64,000 nt of DNA, taken from assembly GCA_045124465.1 (NCBI GenBank), contig JBGVLV010000022.1, positions 1 through 64,000 of the forward strand, in the 5' to 3' direction. Of this stretch, positions 1 through 7,221 are shown one piece after another. Made by a program: the position numbers and the translations under genes. The stretch's first letter is position 1. The number at the start of each line of letters is the position of its first letter. The DNA is from Scatosoma sp045124465 (GTDB lineage: Bacteria > Bacillota > Clostridia > Christensenellales > Borkfalkiaceae). The notes beneath the pieces are model-generated. The model did not search any database and had not been told where the DNA came from. It saw only the letters and a program-made list of their open reading frames with translations.

Positions 1-140
1 GGGTATGCGCCCTCGTAAAACGCTTGTCTTTCCTGTGTTTTTCTTGTAAAAACGCAAAAGACGTAGATCAACGTTTATGTGCATGGCCTTAGAGAAAAAA
101 CGTAAAATTCGGCGTTTTTTCAAATCGTTTGAAAGGGAAG
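1..140. other. Window edge without a recognisable gene
   Basis: I see no supported coding region or RNA gene here. The only structure is the terminator-like hairpin at 94-121, which probably ends a transcript coming from outside the window. Confidence 0.4.
94..121. terminator. Terminator-like hairpin near window edge
   Basis: GAAAAAACG at 94-102 pairs with CGTTTTTTC at 113-121. The stem is A/T rich and carries its own T run, so it could work in either direction. Confidence 0.4.
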
Positions 141-173
141 CAAAAATTCTCGGCAACAAAGCGCCGAGAATTT
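140..173 (-). terminator. Terminator of the tRNA operon
   Basis: A perfect 11-bp stem (144-154 with 163-173) lies just 3' of the last tRNA on the minus strand and runs into a T stretch in that direction. It is a rho-independent terminator of the five-tRNA transcript. Confidence 0.8.
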
Positions 174-174
174 C

Positions 175-250
175 TGGTGGTCCATCGGAGGCTCGAACTC
201 CGGACACCTTGATTAAAAATCAAGTGCTCTACCTACTGAGCTAATGGGCC
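175..250 (-). tRNA. tRNA-Lys (TTT)
   Basis: Cloverleaf on the minus strand with a 5-bp anticodon stem CTTGA/TCAAG and loop TTTTTAA, giving anticodon TTT. The T loop is TTCGAGC and CCA is encoded. The acceptor stem has a C3-A70 mismatch (5' GGCCCAT, 3' ATGGACC). It is the last gene of the tRNA operon. Confidence 0.93.
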
Positions 251-273
251 ATAAATTGTTTTTTGCCTTTTAG

Positions 274-349
274 TGGCTGGGGTGGCAGGATTTGAACCTA
301 CGAATGCCGGAATCAAAATCCGGTGCCTTAACCACTTGGCGACACCCCA
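274..349 (-). tRNA. tRNA-Gln (TTG)
   Basis: Minus-strand cloverleaf. The anticodon stem CCGGA/TCCGG encloses loop TTTTGAT, anticodon TTG. The acceptor TGGGGTG pairs fully with CACCCCA, the discriminator is G and CCA is encoded. Confidence 0.95.
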
Positions 350-362
350 ATATAAAAATGGG

Positions 363-440
363 TGGGGCGGGCGACGAGAATCGAACTCACGACCTCCAGG
401 GCCACAATCTGGCGCTCTAACCAACTGAGCTACACCCGCC
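363..440 (-). tRNA. tRNA-His (GTG)
   Basis: Minus-strand cloverleaf with loop TTGTGGC, anticodon GTG. The histidine identity pair is visible: an extra 5' G at position -1 opposite C73, followed by CCA. The anticodon stem is CCAGA against CCTGG, which leaves an A31-C39 mismatch next to the loop. Confidence 0.93.
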
Positions 441-446
441 ATATTT

Positions 447-523
447 TGGTGCGCCTGAAGAGATTCGAACTCCTGACACACGGCTTAGAAGGCCGTTGCT
501 CTATCCAACTGAGCTACAGGCGC
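447..523 (-). tRNA. tRNA-Arg (TCT)
   Basis: Minus-strand cloverleaf. Stem ACGGC/GCCGT encloses loop CTTCTAA, anticodon TCT. Acceptor GCGCCTG pairs with CAGGCGC, the discriminator is A and CCA is encoded. Confidence 0.95.
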
Positions 524-554
524 AGGTTTGGGATACGCCCGCTTGACAAAAAAG

Positions 555-628
<74 letters not shown>

Positions 629-667
629 ATTTGTCACACTTCGACGCCGTATCGACAACGCTTGTAT

Positions 668-696
668 ATAATAGCACTATTCGCAAAAATTGTCAA
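668..696 (-). promoter_or_regulatory. Promoter of the tRNA operon
   Basis: On the minus strand a consensus TTGACA (691-696) lies 17 bp from TATTAT (668-673). The predicted start is about 30 bp before tRNA-Gly. The rest of 700-860 is A/T rich with nothing else convincing. Confidence 0.85.
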
Positions 697-889
697 ATAA
701 TTTTCGCGACTTTTTTGAAAATTTTCAGATTTTTTTTATTTATTTCCATTTTTAAAAAAAGTAACAAAAAAATGTGAAAAATTTTCTCAAATAAGAAATT
801 ATCCGCAACTTTCTCTTTTTTGTTTCCTTATTTTATTAAAATGTGCTATACTATTTATATAGAAGTGTCTTTGCGTGAAAACGGACCTT

Positions 890-1246
890 TCACCGCACCA
901 TCAGAAAGGAAAATCCCGACTTAAACAACAGCACCCAAAGATAAATGTTCAATACCCCAAGCAGCGGCATCAACACCATCAATAAAAGATCCGACCTTCG
1001 GAATTTGAAAATGAACATGCAGACGTAGATCGCGATCGCTCCGCCGAGCAGACCCGTTATACATAACTTCCCCACGTACTTTTCGGGCGGTTTGGGCGCT
1101 TGCGCGGGATCGGCAAGCGGCGCGCTCTCGCGGTAAACTTCCGCGTCGCGTTCCTTGTCGCGTAACGATTTCACCAGCATAAACGCGTAAAAATTGATGG
1201 CTAAAATATAGGCAACGAGTAGGACGTATAAAATTATCATATCCAT
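890..1246 (-). CDS. Small DUF1294-like membrane protein
   Basis: A 118-residue protein with an N-terminal hydrophobic segment (about residues 3-24), a charged and proline-rich middle, then two hydrophobic stretches separated by FKFRR. The pattern GLLGG, FIFKFRR, then a hydrophobic helix resembles DUF1294 proteins of Firmicutes, whose function is unknown. The start ATG at 1246 is the first that gives a sensible membrane protein; the same frame stays open far upstream across purH, which I regard as chance. The Shine-Dalgarno is weak. It is divergent from purH, with only 45 bp between the starts. Confidence 0.6.
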   Translation of the reverse strand: MDMIILYVLLVAYILAINFYAFMLVKSLRDKERDAEVYRESAPLADPAQAPKPPEKYVGKLCITGLLGGAIAIYVCMFIFKFRRSDLLLMVLMPLLGVLNIYLWVLLFKSGFSFLMVR

Positions 1247-1291
1247 AGTTTGCCCTAAAATCTTGTAAAAAATAACAGAGGTATATACATT

Positions 1292-2830
1292 ATGAAAAAA
1301 AGAGCACTTGTAAGCGTTTCCGACAAAACGGGTATCGTCGATTTCTGTAAACGGCTCATCGCCTGCGATTTCGAGATCATCTCCACGGGCGGCACCGCCA
1401 AAGCCCTTAAAGACGCGGGACTTCCCGTCATCGGTATCAGCGAACTGACCGGTTTCCCCGAATGTCTGGACGGTCGCGTAAAGACCTTGCACCCCGTCGT
1501 ACACGCGGGACTTTTGGCTATGCGTTCCAACCCCGAACATATGTCGCAGCTTGAAAAATTGCAGATCAATACCATCGACGTCGTAGCGGTCAATCTCTAT
1601 CCGTTCAAGGCGACCATCTCCAAACCCGACGTCACCTTCGCGGACGCGGTGGAGAACATCGACATCGGCGGACCTACGATGATCCGTGCGGCGGCGAAGA
1701 ACTATCAGGACGTCGCGGTCGTCGTCGATCCCAAGGACTACGAAAGAGTGCTTTCCGAACTCGAGGCGGGCGAGATCACGCTCGACACCAAGAAGTATCT
1801 TCAATATAAAGTATTCGCGCATACCGCGGTCTACGACAGCATGATCTCCAACTATCTCGCGCAGCAACTCGGTATCCGTTATCCCGACAGTATCACGTTC
1901 GCATACGAGAAAGCGCAGGATATGCGTTACGGCGAAAACCCTCACCAGGGCGCGTCCTATTACAGCGAAGAATTCGTTCGCGCAGGCTCGCTTTCGAAAG
2001 CGAAACAGCTTTGGGGCAAGGAACTTTCCTATAATAATATCAACGACGCGAACGGCGCGCTCGAACTCGTCAAAGAATTCGACGAACCCTGCGTCGTCGC
2101 GAGCAAACACGCGAACCCTTGCGGTGTGGGCGTGGGCAAGACCGTTCACGAGGCGTACCTCAAAGCCTACGAATCCGACCCCGTATCCGTGTTCGGCGGC
2201 ATACTGGCGATCAACCGCGTAGTGGACGAGGCTACGGCGAAAGAGATCAATAAGATATTCATCGAGATCGTCATCGCGGAGGGCTTTACCAAAGAGGCGC
2301 TCGAAGTTCTCGAAACCAAGAAAAATATCCGTCTGCTCGAACTCCCCGACATTCGCGAGAGAAGAGAAAAGACGGCGTACGATATGAAAAAAGTCTACGG
2401 CGGTCTGCTTATTCAGGACTACGACGAAACGCTGTTCGCGGAAGAGAACGTGAAAGTCGTGACCAAACGCGCGCCGACGGCGGAAGAAATGAAAGCGTTG
2501 CTCTTTAACTGGAAGGTCGTGAAATATACCAAATCCAACGCCATCGTCATCGGTAAAGAGGACAGAACGACGGGTATCGGTATGGGTCAGACCAACCGTA
2601 TCTGGGCGGCGCAACAGGCGATCGAACACGCGGGCGACGAGGCGAAAGGCTCGGTAATGGCGAGCGACGCGTTCTTCCCGTTCCCCGATTGCGTAGCGGA
2701 ATGTGTAAAAGCCGGTATCACGGCGATCATTCAACCGGGCGGAAGTAAAAACGACCAGCTCTCCATCGACGCTTGCGACGAGGCGGGCATAGCGATGATC
2801 TTCGTCGGCGACAGACATTTCAGACATTGA
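1292..2830 (+). CDS. purH: Bifunctional AICAR formyltransferase / IMP cyclohydrolase
   Basis: Catalyses the last two steps of de novo IMP synthesis in the cytoplasm: formylation of AICAR with 10-formyltetrahydrofolate, then ring closure. The 512 residues match the family length. The N-terminal MGS-like cyclohydrolase domain shows STGGT (31-35) and KTLHP (64-68). The C-terminal transformylase domain shows RYGENPHQ (212-219) and SKHANPCG (271-278), the latter carrying the Lys-His pair used in catalysis. Start ATG has AGAGGT upstream. It stands apart from other pur genes here; guaB and guaA lie 30 kb away. I saw no clear promoter or purine riboswitch before it. Confidence 0.97.
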   Translation: MKKRALVSVSDKTGIVDFCKRLIACDFEIISTGGTAKALKDAGLPVIGISELTGFPECLDGRVKTLHPVVHAGLLAMRSNPEHMSQLEKLQINTIDVVAVNLYPFKATISKPDVTFADAVENIDIGGPTMIRAAAKNYQDVAVVVDPKDYERVLSELEAGEITLDTKKYLQYKVFAHTAVYDSMISNYLAQQLGIRYPDSITFAYEKAQDMRYGENPHQGASYYSEEFVRAGSLSKAKQLWGKELSYNNINDANGALELVKEFDEPCVVASKHANPCGVGVGKTVHEAYLKAYESDPVSVFGGILAINRVVDEATAKEINKIFIEIVIAEGFTKEALEVLETKKNIRLLELPDIRERREKTAYDMKKVYGGLLIQDYDETLFAEENVKVVTKRAPTAEEMKALLFNWKVVKYTKSNAIVIGKEDRTTGIGMGQTNRIWAAQQAIEHAGDEAKGSVMASDAFFPFPDCVAECVKAGITAIIQPGGSKNDQLSIDACDEAGIAMIFVGDRHFRH

Positions 2831-2847
2831 TCGGATAACTTTACGGT

Positions 2848-4035
2848 ATGGCTACTCTGTTACTCGCGCTTTTATACGTCGCGTTCGTCAGTCTCGGACT
2901 TCCCGACTCTTTGACCGGCTCGGCGTGGCCCGTTATGCATCAAGATTTGGGCGTGGCCCTTTCCTCGGCGGGCGTGATAACGATGATAATCTCTTTCGGA
3001 ACGGTCGTGTCCAGTCTGCTTTCCGACAGACTGACCGCGAAATTCGGCACGGGCGCCGTGACCGCCGTCAGCACCTTGCTCACGGCGTTGGCGCTGTTCG
3101 GGTTTTCCGTTTCCAACGCCTTTTGGCAACTCTGTATCATCGCTTTGCCTTACGGGCTTGGCGCGGGCGCGATAGACGCCGCGCTCAATAACTACGTAGC
3201 GTTGTATTATTCCTCCCGTCACATGAGCTGGTTGCACGGCTTTTGGGGCTTGGGCGCGTTGATAAGCCCGTATATAATGGGCGCGTGCCTTACGGGTTCG
3301 CTCGGTTGGCGGGGCGGATACCGTACCGTTTCGATCATACAGACCGTCTTGACGGCGATACTTTTCGTCAGTTTACCCTTTTGGCGCAAGACCACGCAAA
3401 AGTTTGAAGAAAAGGATAAACGGGTCGGAAAAGCGCTCGGACTCAAACGGGTCTTTAAACTCAAAGGGGTCGTGTGGCTGCTCGTCGCGTTTTTCTGTTA
3501 TTGCGCGGCGGAGGCGACGGCGATGCTTTGGGCGAGTAGTTATCTCGTCCGCAACCGCGGTATCTCCGAGGAAACGGCGGCGACGTTCGGTTCGTTGTTC
3601 TATATCGGAATGACGGCGGGCAGAATGCTCTGCGGTTTCGTCACGGAGAAGTTAGGGGATAAAAAACTGATCCGTATCGGCGCGGCGGGCATGTTGCTCG
3701 GAATCGCCTTGCTCGCTCTGCCCGTGCAAACGGACGTGTTCGCGCTTGCGGGGTTCGTTGTGATCGGGTTCGGTTGCGCGCCCGTGTACCCGTCTATCAT
3801 TCACCAGACCCCGACGAGTTTCGGCGAGGAAAATTCCCAGTCCGTCATCGGCGTACAGATGGCAAGTGCGTATATCGGTACGACCTTTATGCCGCCGCTG
3901 TTCGGGCTTATCGCGCAGTATATCGATATCGGTCTGCTCCCGATCTATCTTCTGCTTTTCACCGTGTTTATGTTTGTTTGTACCGAGCGTTTGAACGCGA
4001 TCGTCAAAAAGCGGAACGCGGATAAAAACGAATAA
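2848..4035 (+). CDS. MFS permease
   Basis: A 395-residue polytopic protein with about 12 hydrophobic helices. The loop after helix 2 contains SDRLTAKFGTG, and helix 8-9 carries GRMLCGFVTEKLGDKK, both versions of the MFS signature GxxxDRxGRR. A basic central loop (near residues 180-200) separates the two six-helix halves. The general look is that of the sugar/drug MFS families, but no substrate can be read from the sequence. It starts 17 bp after purH and probably shares its transcript, which ends at the terminator at 4045. Confidence 0.85.
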   Translation: MATLLLALLYVAFVSLGLPDSLTGSAWPVMHQDLGVALSSAGVITMIISFGTVVSSLLSDRLTAKFGTGAVTAVSTLLTALALFGFSVSNAFWQLCIIALPYGLGAGAIDAALNNYVALYYSSRHMSWLHGFWGLGALISPYIMGACLTGSLGWRGGYRTVSIIQTVLTAILFVSLPFWRKTTQKFEEKDKRVGKALGLKRVFKLKGVVWLLVAFFCYCAAEATAMLWASSYLVRNRGISEETAATFGSLFYIGMTAGRMLCGFVTEKLGDKKLIRIGAAGMLLGIALLALPVQTDVFALAGFVVIGFGCAPVYPSIIHQTPTSFGEENSQSVIGVQMASAYIGTTFMPPLFGLIAQYIDIGLLPIYLLLFTVFMFVCTERLNAIVKKRNADKNE

Positions 4036-4044
4036 AAAGAAAAC

Positions 4045-4077
4045 TCCCCGCGTGAAGATCACGCGGGGAAATTTTTT
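4045..4077. terminator. Bidirectional terminator
   Basis: An 11-bp G/C-rich stem (TCCCCGCGTGA / TCACGCGGGGA, 4045-4069) is followed by a T run on the plus strand and by a T-rich stretch on the minus strand. It separates the convergent MFS gene and TSCPD gene. Confidence 0.85.
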
Positions 4078-4087
4078 ACGGAAAAGT

Positions 4088-4351
4088 TCAAGCGTTTTCC
4101 GCGGCTTTTTTCGCTTTGTAGTCGGCGATTGCCTTGGAGAGCTGATCGGGGCAGGAGGTGTTGCTCTTGCAACGAATGCCCGCGAGAAGGGATTCGATCT
4201 CGTCGATGTCCTTGCCCTCGACAAGCCGCGCGATCCCTTGCAGATTACCGCCGCAGCCGCCGATAAAACGTACGTTGTGCAGTTTGTTCTGCTCGTCTAC
4301 GTCGAAAAGGATTTGACGGGAACAGGTCCCGCGTGTGGAATAAGTAAACAT
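4088..4351 (-). CDS. TSCPD domain protein (TIGR03905-like)
   Basis: An 87-residue cytosolic protein. It has the eponymous TSCPD motif at residues 65-69, a GGCGGN motif at 31-36 and four cysteines (10, 33, 61, 67). This matches the small stand-alone TSCPD family, related to a C-terminal domain of class II ribonucleotide reductases; the stand-alone protein has no established function. The Cys pattern suggests metal binding, which is inference. The Lys/Ala-rich tail is typical of this group. GAGGTATTT precedes the ATG. It lies downstream of the DUF4364 gene on the same strand. Confidence 0.85.
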   Translation of the reverse strand: MFTYSTRGTCSRQILFDVDEQNKLHNVRFIGGCGGNLQGIARLVEGKDIDEIESLLAGIRCKSNTSCPDQLSKAIADYKAKKAAENA

Positions 4352-4435
4352 TTTTAAATACCTCGCTTTCTTTATATTCGGTCGCGGTAAGGGGATATGC
4401 GACCTGTCTTTATACGTTTCGTTGATAAAAAACGG

Positions 4436-4963
4436 TCAATCCACGAGCGTGTCGTAGATGGCGGAATACAGTTCGGACGCCTTACATTCCCAGTTTTTAT
4501 AGATATTCTGCGCCGTTTTCTTGTCGGGAATGACGAATTTGAGTTCGAGCATCGGTTGCACGGGCGCGAGAATCTTTAAAAAAACGGTGTACGTGCCGTC
4601 CACGTTCTGATAGTAGTCGGATTTACATTCCTGACGGTTGCGGAGCTTGCCGCTGTTCTTCTTTATGAAAGAGGAGATCTCGTCGCGAATACTTTTGGGA
4701 ATATTGATATAGAAATTGTTCAGGCTGTCCCTGCCGTCGCTGGTGATGGTGTACAGGGGTTCTTCTTCGGGTGAGGAGATACGGCAGATGAACCCGTCCT
4801 CCAAAAGTCTGGGGATAAGCTCTTTACAGTCCATATAATTGAGCCAGTTGTTCACTGCCGAACAGGTTTCCAAAATGGTGCGTTCGGAAAGCGCGCTTTC
4901 CATCTTGTCAAAGACGAAAAGCACGATGAGCTTATTCACCGAAGTTTCACCCTGAATTTGCAT
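4436..4963 (-). CDS. DUF4364 family protein
   Basis: A 175-residue protein opening with NKLIVLFVFDKMESALSE, the hallmark of the DUF4364 family found in Clostridia. The N-terminal part (residues 8-90) looks like a winged-helix fold: helices, then LLEDGFICR and YTITSDGRDSL. The C-terminal part is mixed alpha/beta. The family function is not known; a PadR-like regulatory role is an inference from the fold. The start ATG has AGGAGT upstream. It lies between the HPr-like gene and the TSCPD gene, all on the minus strand. Confidence 0.8.
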   Translation of the reverse strand: MQIQGETSVNKLIVLFVFDKMESALSERTILETCSAVNNWLNYMDCKELIPRLLEDGFICRISSPEEEPLYTITSDGRDSLNNFYINIPKSIRDEISSFIKKNSGKLRNRQECKSDYYQNVDGTYTVFLKILAPVQPMLELKFVIPDKKTAQNIYKNWECKASELYSAIYDTLVD

Positions 4964-5005
4964 TTGTAGAACTCCTAAACGTATTTCCGAACTTGTTTCC
5001 GATTG

Positions 5006-5036
5006 AAAAAAGCCGCTGAGTTAAGACCCGTGCGGC
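5006..5036 (-). terminator. Terminator of the HPr-like gene
   Basis: On the minus strand GCCGC (5032-5036) pairs with GCGGC (5012-5016) and is followed by six Ts. It lies about 37 bp after the stop codon of the HPr-like gene. Confidence 0.7.
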
Positions 5037-5072
5037 ATAATTTTCGGGTAATGTAAGAAAAAGAACGGGGGA

Positions 5073-5300
5073 TCAAGCCTCGAACTTTTTCAGTTTCGCC
5101 ATCAGATCGTCGCATTCGTCGCTGTACGCCTCGACGGTGATGGGCTGGGAGAGGTCGAGCGAGAAAATACCGAGAATAGACTTAGCGTCGACTACGTATC
5201 TGCCGCTTTTGAGCAGGATCTCGTAGGGATACTCTTGCGTGATATTCACGAATTCTTTCACTCTTTGCGCCATTTCCAAAGAAATTTTGATGGATTTCAT
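5073..5300 (-). CDS. HPr-like protein lacking the catalytic histidine
   Basis: A 75-residue protein with the length and fold pattern of the PTS phosphocarrier HPr. Around position 15, where HPr has the phosphorylated histidine in an HARP motif, it reads AQRVK, so PEP-dependent phosphotransfer is not expected. The region AKSILGIFSLDL (39-50) keeps the serine of the HPr kinase site (S41, equivalent to Ser46). Catalytically dead HPr paralogues, such as Crh of Bacillus, act as regulators through this serine; that role here is inference. The start at 5300 has a perfect GGAGGT about 10 bp upstream. It is monocistronic between its own promoter and terminator. Confidence 0.85.
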   Translation of the reverse strand: MKSIKISLEMAQRVKEFVNITQEYPYEILLKSGRYVVDAKSILGIFSLDLSQPITVEAYSDECDDLMAKLKKFEA

Positions 5301-5333
5301 AACAAAATACCTCCAACTTTTTGATTTGCCTAT

Positions 5334-5362
5334 ATTATACATAAATTTTCCGATAAAATCAA
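5334..5362 (-). promoter_or_regulatory. Promoter of the HPr-like gene
   Basis: Minus-strand TTGATT (5357-5362) and TATAAT (5334-5339) with 17-bp spacing, 34 bp before the start codon. It lies back to back with the NUDIX gene promoter. Confidence 0.8.
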
Positions 5363-5382
5363 GATATTTCGCAAAAAAATAT

Positions 5383-5410
5383 TTGCGATTTTTCGAATTT
5401 GTGCTATAAT
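5383..5410 (+). promoter_or_regulatory. Promoter of the NUDIX gene
   Basis: TTGCGA (5383-5388) and TATAAT (5405-5410) with 16-bp spacing, about 58 bp before the ATG at 5468. Confidence 0.75.
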
Positions 5411-5467
5411 GATAACAAACGCGGAAATAATTGTTCAAATTGTCAAATCCAAGGAGCGGAACGTTTT

Positions 5468-5995
5468 ATGAATTACGAAGAAAAAACAGTCAATAAAAAT
5501 TATATCTATCGCGGCAAAATACTCACCCTCCGTTGCGACGACGCGACCCTGCCCGACGGCAGACCCTGCAAACGCGAGATCATAGAGCATAGCGGCGGCG
5601 CGTGCGCGCTCTACGCCGAAAACGGCAAGATCCTGTTCGTGCGGCAGTACCGCTACGCGTACGGGGAAACGGTCTACGAGCTGCCCGCGGGCAAGCTCAA
5701 CGCGGGCGAAGATCCCCGTCTTGCCGCCGCGAGAGAACTGGAAGAGGAAACGGGTATCCGCGCCGAGCGGTTGGAACTTTTGTACGAGGTGTATCCCACG
5801 CCGGGGTATACGAACGAACGGTTGTACGTGTACCGCGCGTACGGCGGGGAGCGCGCTACGGCGAAGTTGGACGACGGAGAGTTTTTGGACGCGGAATGGA
5901 TAGAAACGGAGAAAGTAAAAGAAATGCTGAAAAAGGGCGAGATCAAGGACGCGAAAACGATCATCGGCTTGCAGGCGTATTTTTTAAACGAGTGA
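5468..5995 (+). CDS. NUDIX hydrolase, ADP-ribose pyrophosphatase type
   Basis: Expected to hydrolyse ADP-ribose to AMP and ribose 5-phosphate. The 175 residues fit the NudF family. The Nudix box is complete at residues 75-97: G75, E81, then REL-EEE-T-GI at 89-97, giving the catalytic glutamates that bind magnesium. The following YPTPGYTNERLYVY (about 108-121) is typical of ADP-ribose pyrophosphatases. Upstream codons exist in frame, but AAGGAG at 5451 places the start at 5468. It has its own promoter and terminator. Confidence 0.9.
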   Translation: MNYEEKTVNKNYIYRGKILTLRCDDATLPDGRPCKREIIEHSGGACALYAENGKILFVRQYRYAYGETVYELPAGKLNAGEDPRLAAARELEEETGIRAERLELLYEVYPTPGYTNERLYVYRAYGGERATAKLDDGEFLDAEWIETEKVKEMLKKGEIKDAKTIIGLQAYFLNE

Positions 5996-6014
5996 GAAAA
6001 AAGAAAACGAAAGA

Positions 6015-6051
6015 AAACGGAGTCGGGAGAATAGACCCGACTCCGTTTTTT
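6015..6051. terminator. Bidirectional terminator after the NUDIX gene
   Basis: ACGGAGTCGGG pairs with CCCGACTCCGT around an 8-nt loop, followed by a T run. The reverse strand also runs into TTTTC, so it may serve the small Cys-tailed gene at 6104 too. Confidence 0.85.
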
Positions 6052-6103
6052 GCCGAAAGGCAAAGCCAAAGGAGAAAAAGAGAAAAAGGAGAAAACTTCG
6101 ACG

Positions 6104-6316
6104 TCAGTTGCAGTTGCAGTTACAGCCGCAGTTGCAAGAAGGCGTAAAGAGGGCGGCAAGCGTGCCGTTTCTGTACAGACAGAACAAAAGCGCCAAGATG
6201 ATGGGTAAGCCGCAACCGCTGAAAACGTTCGAGCAGAAAATTCCGTCTTTCGAGCCGAGTACGAGCAGGGCGATAAGAATCCAAAGGGTAGCGTTACCCG
6301 ATAAACAACAATTCAT
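6104..6316 (-). CDS. Small membrane protein with Cys-rich tail
   Basis: A 70-residue protein with two hydrophobic segments (about residues 10-21 and 35-47) and a short C-terminal tail, TPSCNCGCNCNCN, in which every second residue is Cys. Short proteins with such tails are often labelled chorion-like or Cys-rich in Firmicutes genomes, without a known role. An AGGAGG lies about 7 bp before the ATG, so translation is well supported. It is transcribed alone, with a structured leader (6337-6381). Metal binding or a place in a disulfide-linked spore or surface layer is speculation. Confidence 0.7.
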   Translation of the reverse strand: MNCCLSGNATLWILIALLVLGSKDGIFCSNVFSGCGLPIILALLFCLYRNGTLAALFTPSCNCGCNCNCN

Positions 6317-6336
6317 AGAAAACCTCCTGTGTTTCG

Positions 6337-6381
6337 CCGCAGGGGTATGTAAACTGACTCCGAAACGGAAGATACCTGCGG
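6337..6381 (-). promoter_or_regulatory. Stem-loop leader of the Cys-tailed gene
   Basis: In the minus-strand leader CCGCAGG (6375-6381) pairs with CCTGCGG (6337-6343). The stem is extended by GTAT/ATAC past a two-base bulge, and an inner CCG-TTT-CGG hairpin sits in the loop. It ends about 20 nt before the start codon. It resembles no riboswitch class I know. No convincing promoter was found between it and 6480. Confidence 0.45.
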
Positions 6382-6478
6382 TTTTATCTTTCTAATACAT
6401 AATATTCCCGCGCTTTCGGAAATTGTGTAAAAATGCTTTTATAAAGCAAGAAAAAATCGAAAACTTTCTTTCATTTTG

Positions 6479-6507
6479 TTGCGTTAAACGAAAAAATGCG
6501 GTATAAT
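6479..6507 (+). promoter_or_regulatory. Promoter of the ECF S component - coaX operon
   Basis: TTGCGT (6479-6484) and a perfect TATAAT (6502-6507) with 17-bp spacing. The predicted start near 6514 gives a leader of about 100 nt. Confidence 0.8.
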
Positions 6508-6514
6508 AGTATCA

Positions 6515-6561
6515 TATCTCTCGGCGGATACGCTTAGGCGGTCTGACCGAACAAGGAGATA
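6515..6561 (+). promoter_or_regulatory. Folded 5' leader before the ECF S component
   Basis: TATCTC (6515-6520) pairs with GAGATA (6556-6561) and encloses a hairpin CGGT-CTG-ACCG (6539-6549). The outer stem begins at the predicted transcript 5' end. ECF S-component genes often sit behind vitamin riboswitches, but I do not recognise this as a known class. Confidence 0.35.
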
Positions 6562-6615
6562 AATACATATTTTTTCTACGGGTATCTTTATAAAAGAACT
6601 CGATGGAGGTGCTTT

Positions 6616-7221
6616 ATGCAACAGAAAGGTTTCTTTTCGGCAAAGAACGTTACGGGTATCGCGGTGCTTTTGGCGCTTGTGATCGTATTGCAGACGTTCG
6701 GCGGAACGATTACGATCGGCGCGGTCCAACTCAATTTTACGCTGATCCCCATCGTCCTCGGCGCGATCATGTTCGGACCGTGGGTAGGCGGATTTTTGGG
6801 ATTTGCCTGCGGGGTCGTCGTACTCATACAGGTCATTATGGGGTTTGTGCCGTTCTACGCGCTTATTTGGGCGAACGATCCCATCGTCACGACCCTCACT
6901 TGTATCGTCAAAACGACGGCGGCGGGCGTGATCGCGGGAGTTTTGTTTAAACTGTTCGTAAAGAAAAACGCTCTTGTGGCGGTTTTCGTTGCCGCGGGCG
7001 CCGTGCCTGTGGTGAATACGTCGCTTTTTATCGTCGGCTGTCTTTTTATGACGGATTCCGTCTACGTAATGGCGGGCGGGCAAAACGTGCTCGGTTTTAT
7101 CCTCGTAGGGTTGGTGACGTTTAATTTCTTCGTGGAATTTGCGATCAATCTCCTTGTTGCGCCCGCGCTGTACAGAGTGCTCCGCATACTGGATAAAACG
7201 TTAAAAAGGGAAAAAGTATGA
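6616..7221 (+). CDS. ECF transporter S component, probably pantothenate (PanT-like)
   Basis: A 201-residue integral membrane protein with about six hydrophobic helices and the usual S-component pattern: a short N-terminus, then repeated Gly-rich helices such as VLGAIMFGPWVGGFLGF. S components capture a vitamin and work with a shared EcfT-EcfA module, which is not in this window. The stop codon overlaps the start of coaX by 4 bp (ATGA), so the two are translationally coupled. CoaX phosphorylates pantothenate, hence pantothenate as the likely substrate; this is inference from context. GGAGGTG precedes the ATG. Confidence 0.8.
   Translation: MQQKGFFSAKNVTGIAVLLALVIVLQTFGGTITIGAVQLNFTLIPIVLGAIMFGPWVGGFLGFACGVVVLIQVIMGFVPFYALIWANDPIVTTLTCIVKTTAAGVIAGVLFKLFVKKNALVAVFVAAGAVPVVNTSLFIVGCLFMTDSVYVMAGGQNVLGFILVGLVTFNFFVEFAINLLVAPALYRVLRILDKTLKREKV

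Noticed and set aside
847..852. Promoter TATACT for purH with a 430-nt antisense leader
   Set aside because: No acceptable -35 box at a normal distance, so I do not claim it.
1247..1291. Purine riboswitch before purH
   Set aside because: The conserved purine aptamer bases are absent; the same holds for the region before guaB.
890..2827. A 645-residue reading of the DUF1294-like gene
   Set aside because: The extra 527 residues are antisense to purH and not protein-like; the membrane protein itself starts naturally at 1246.
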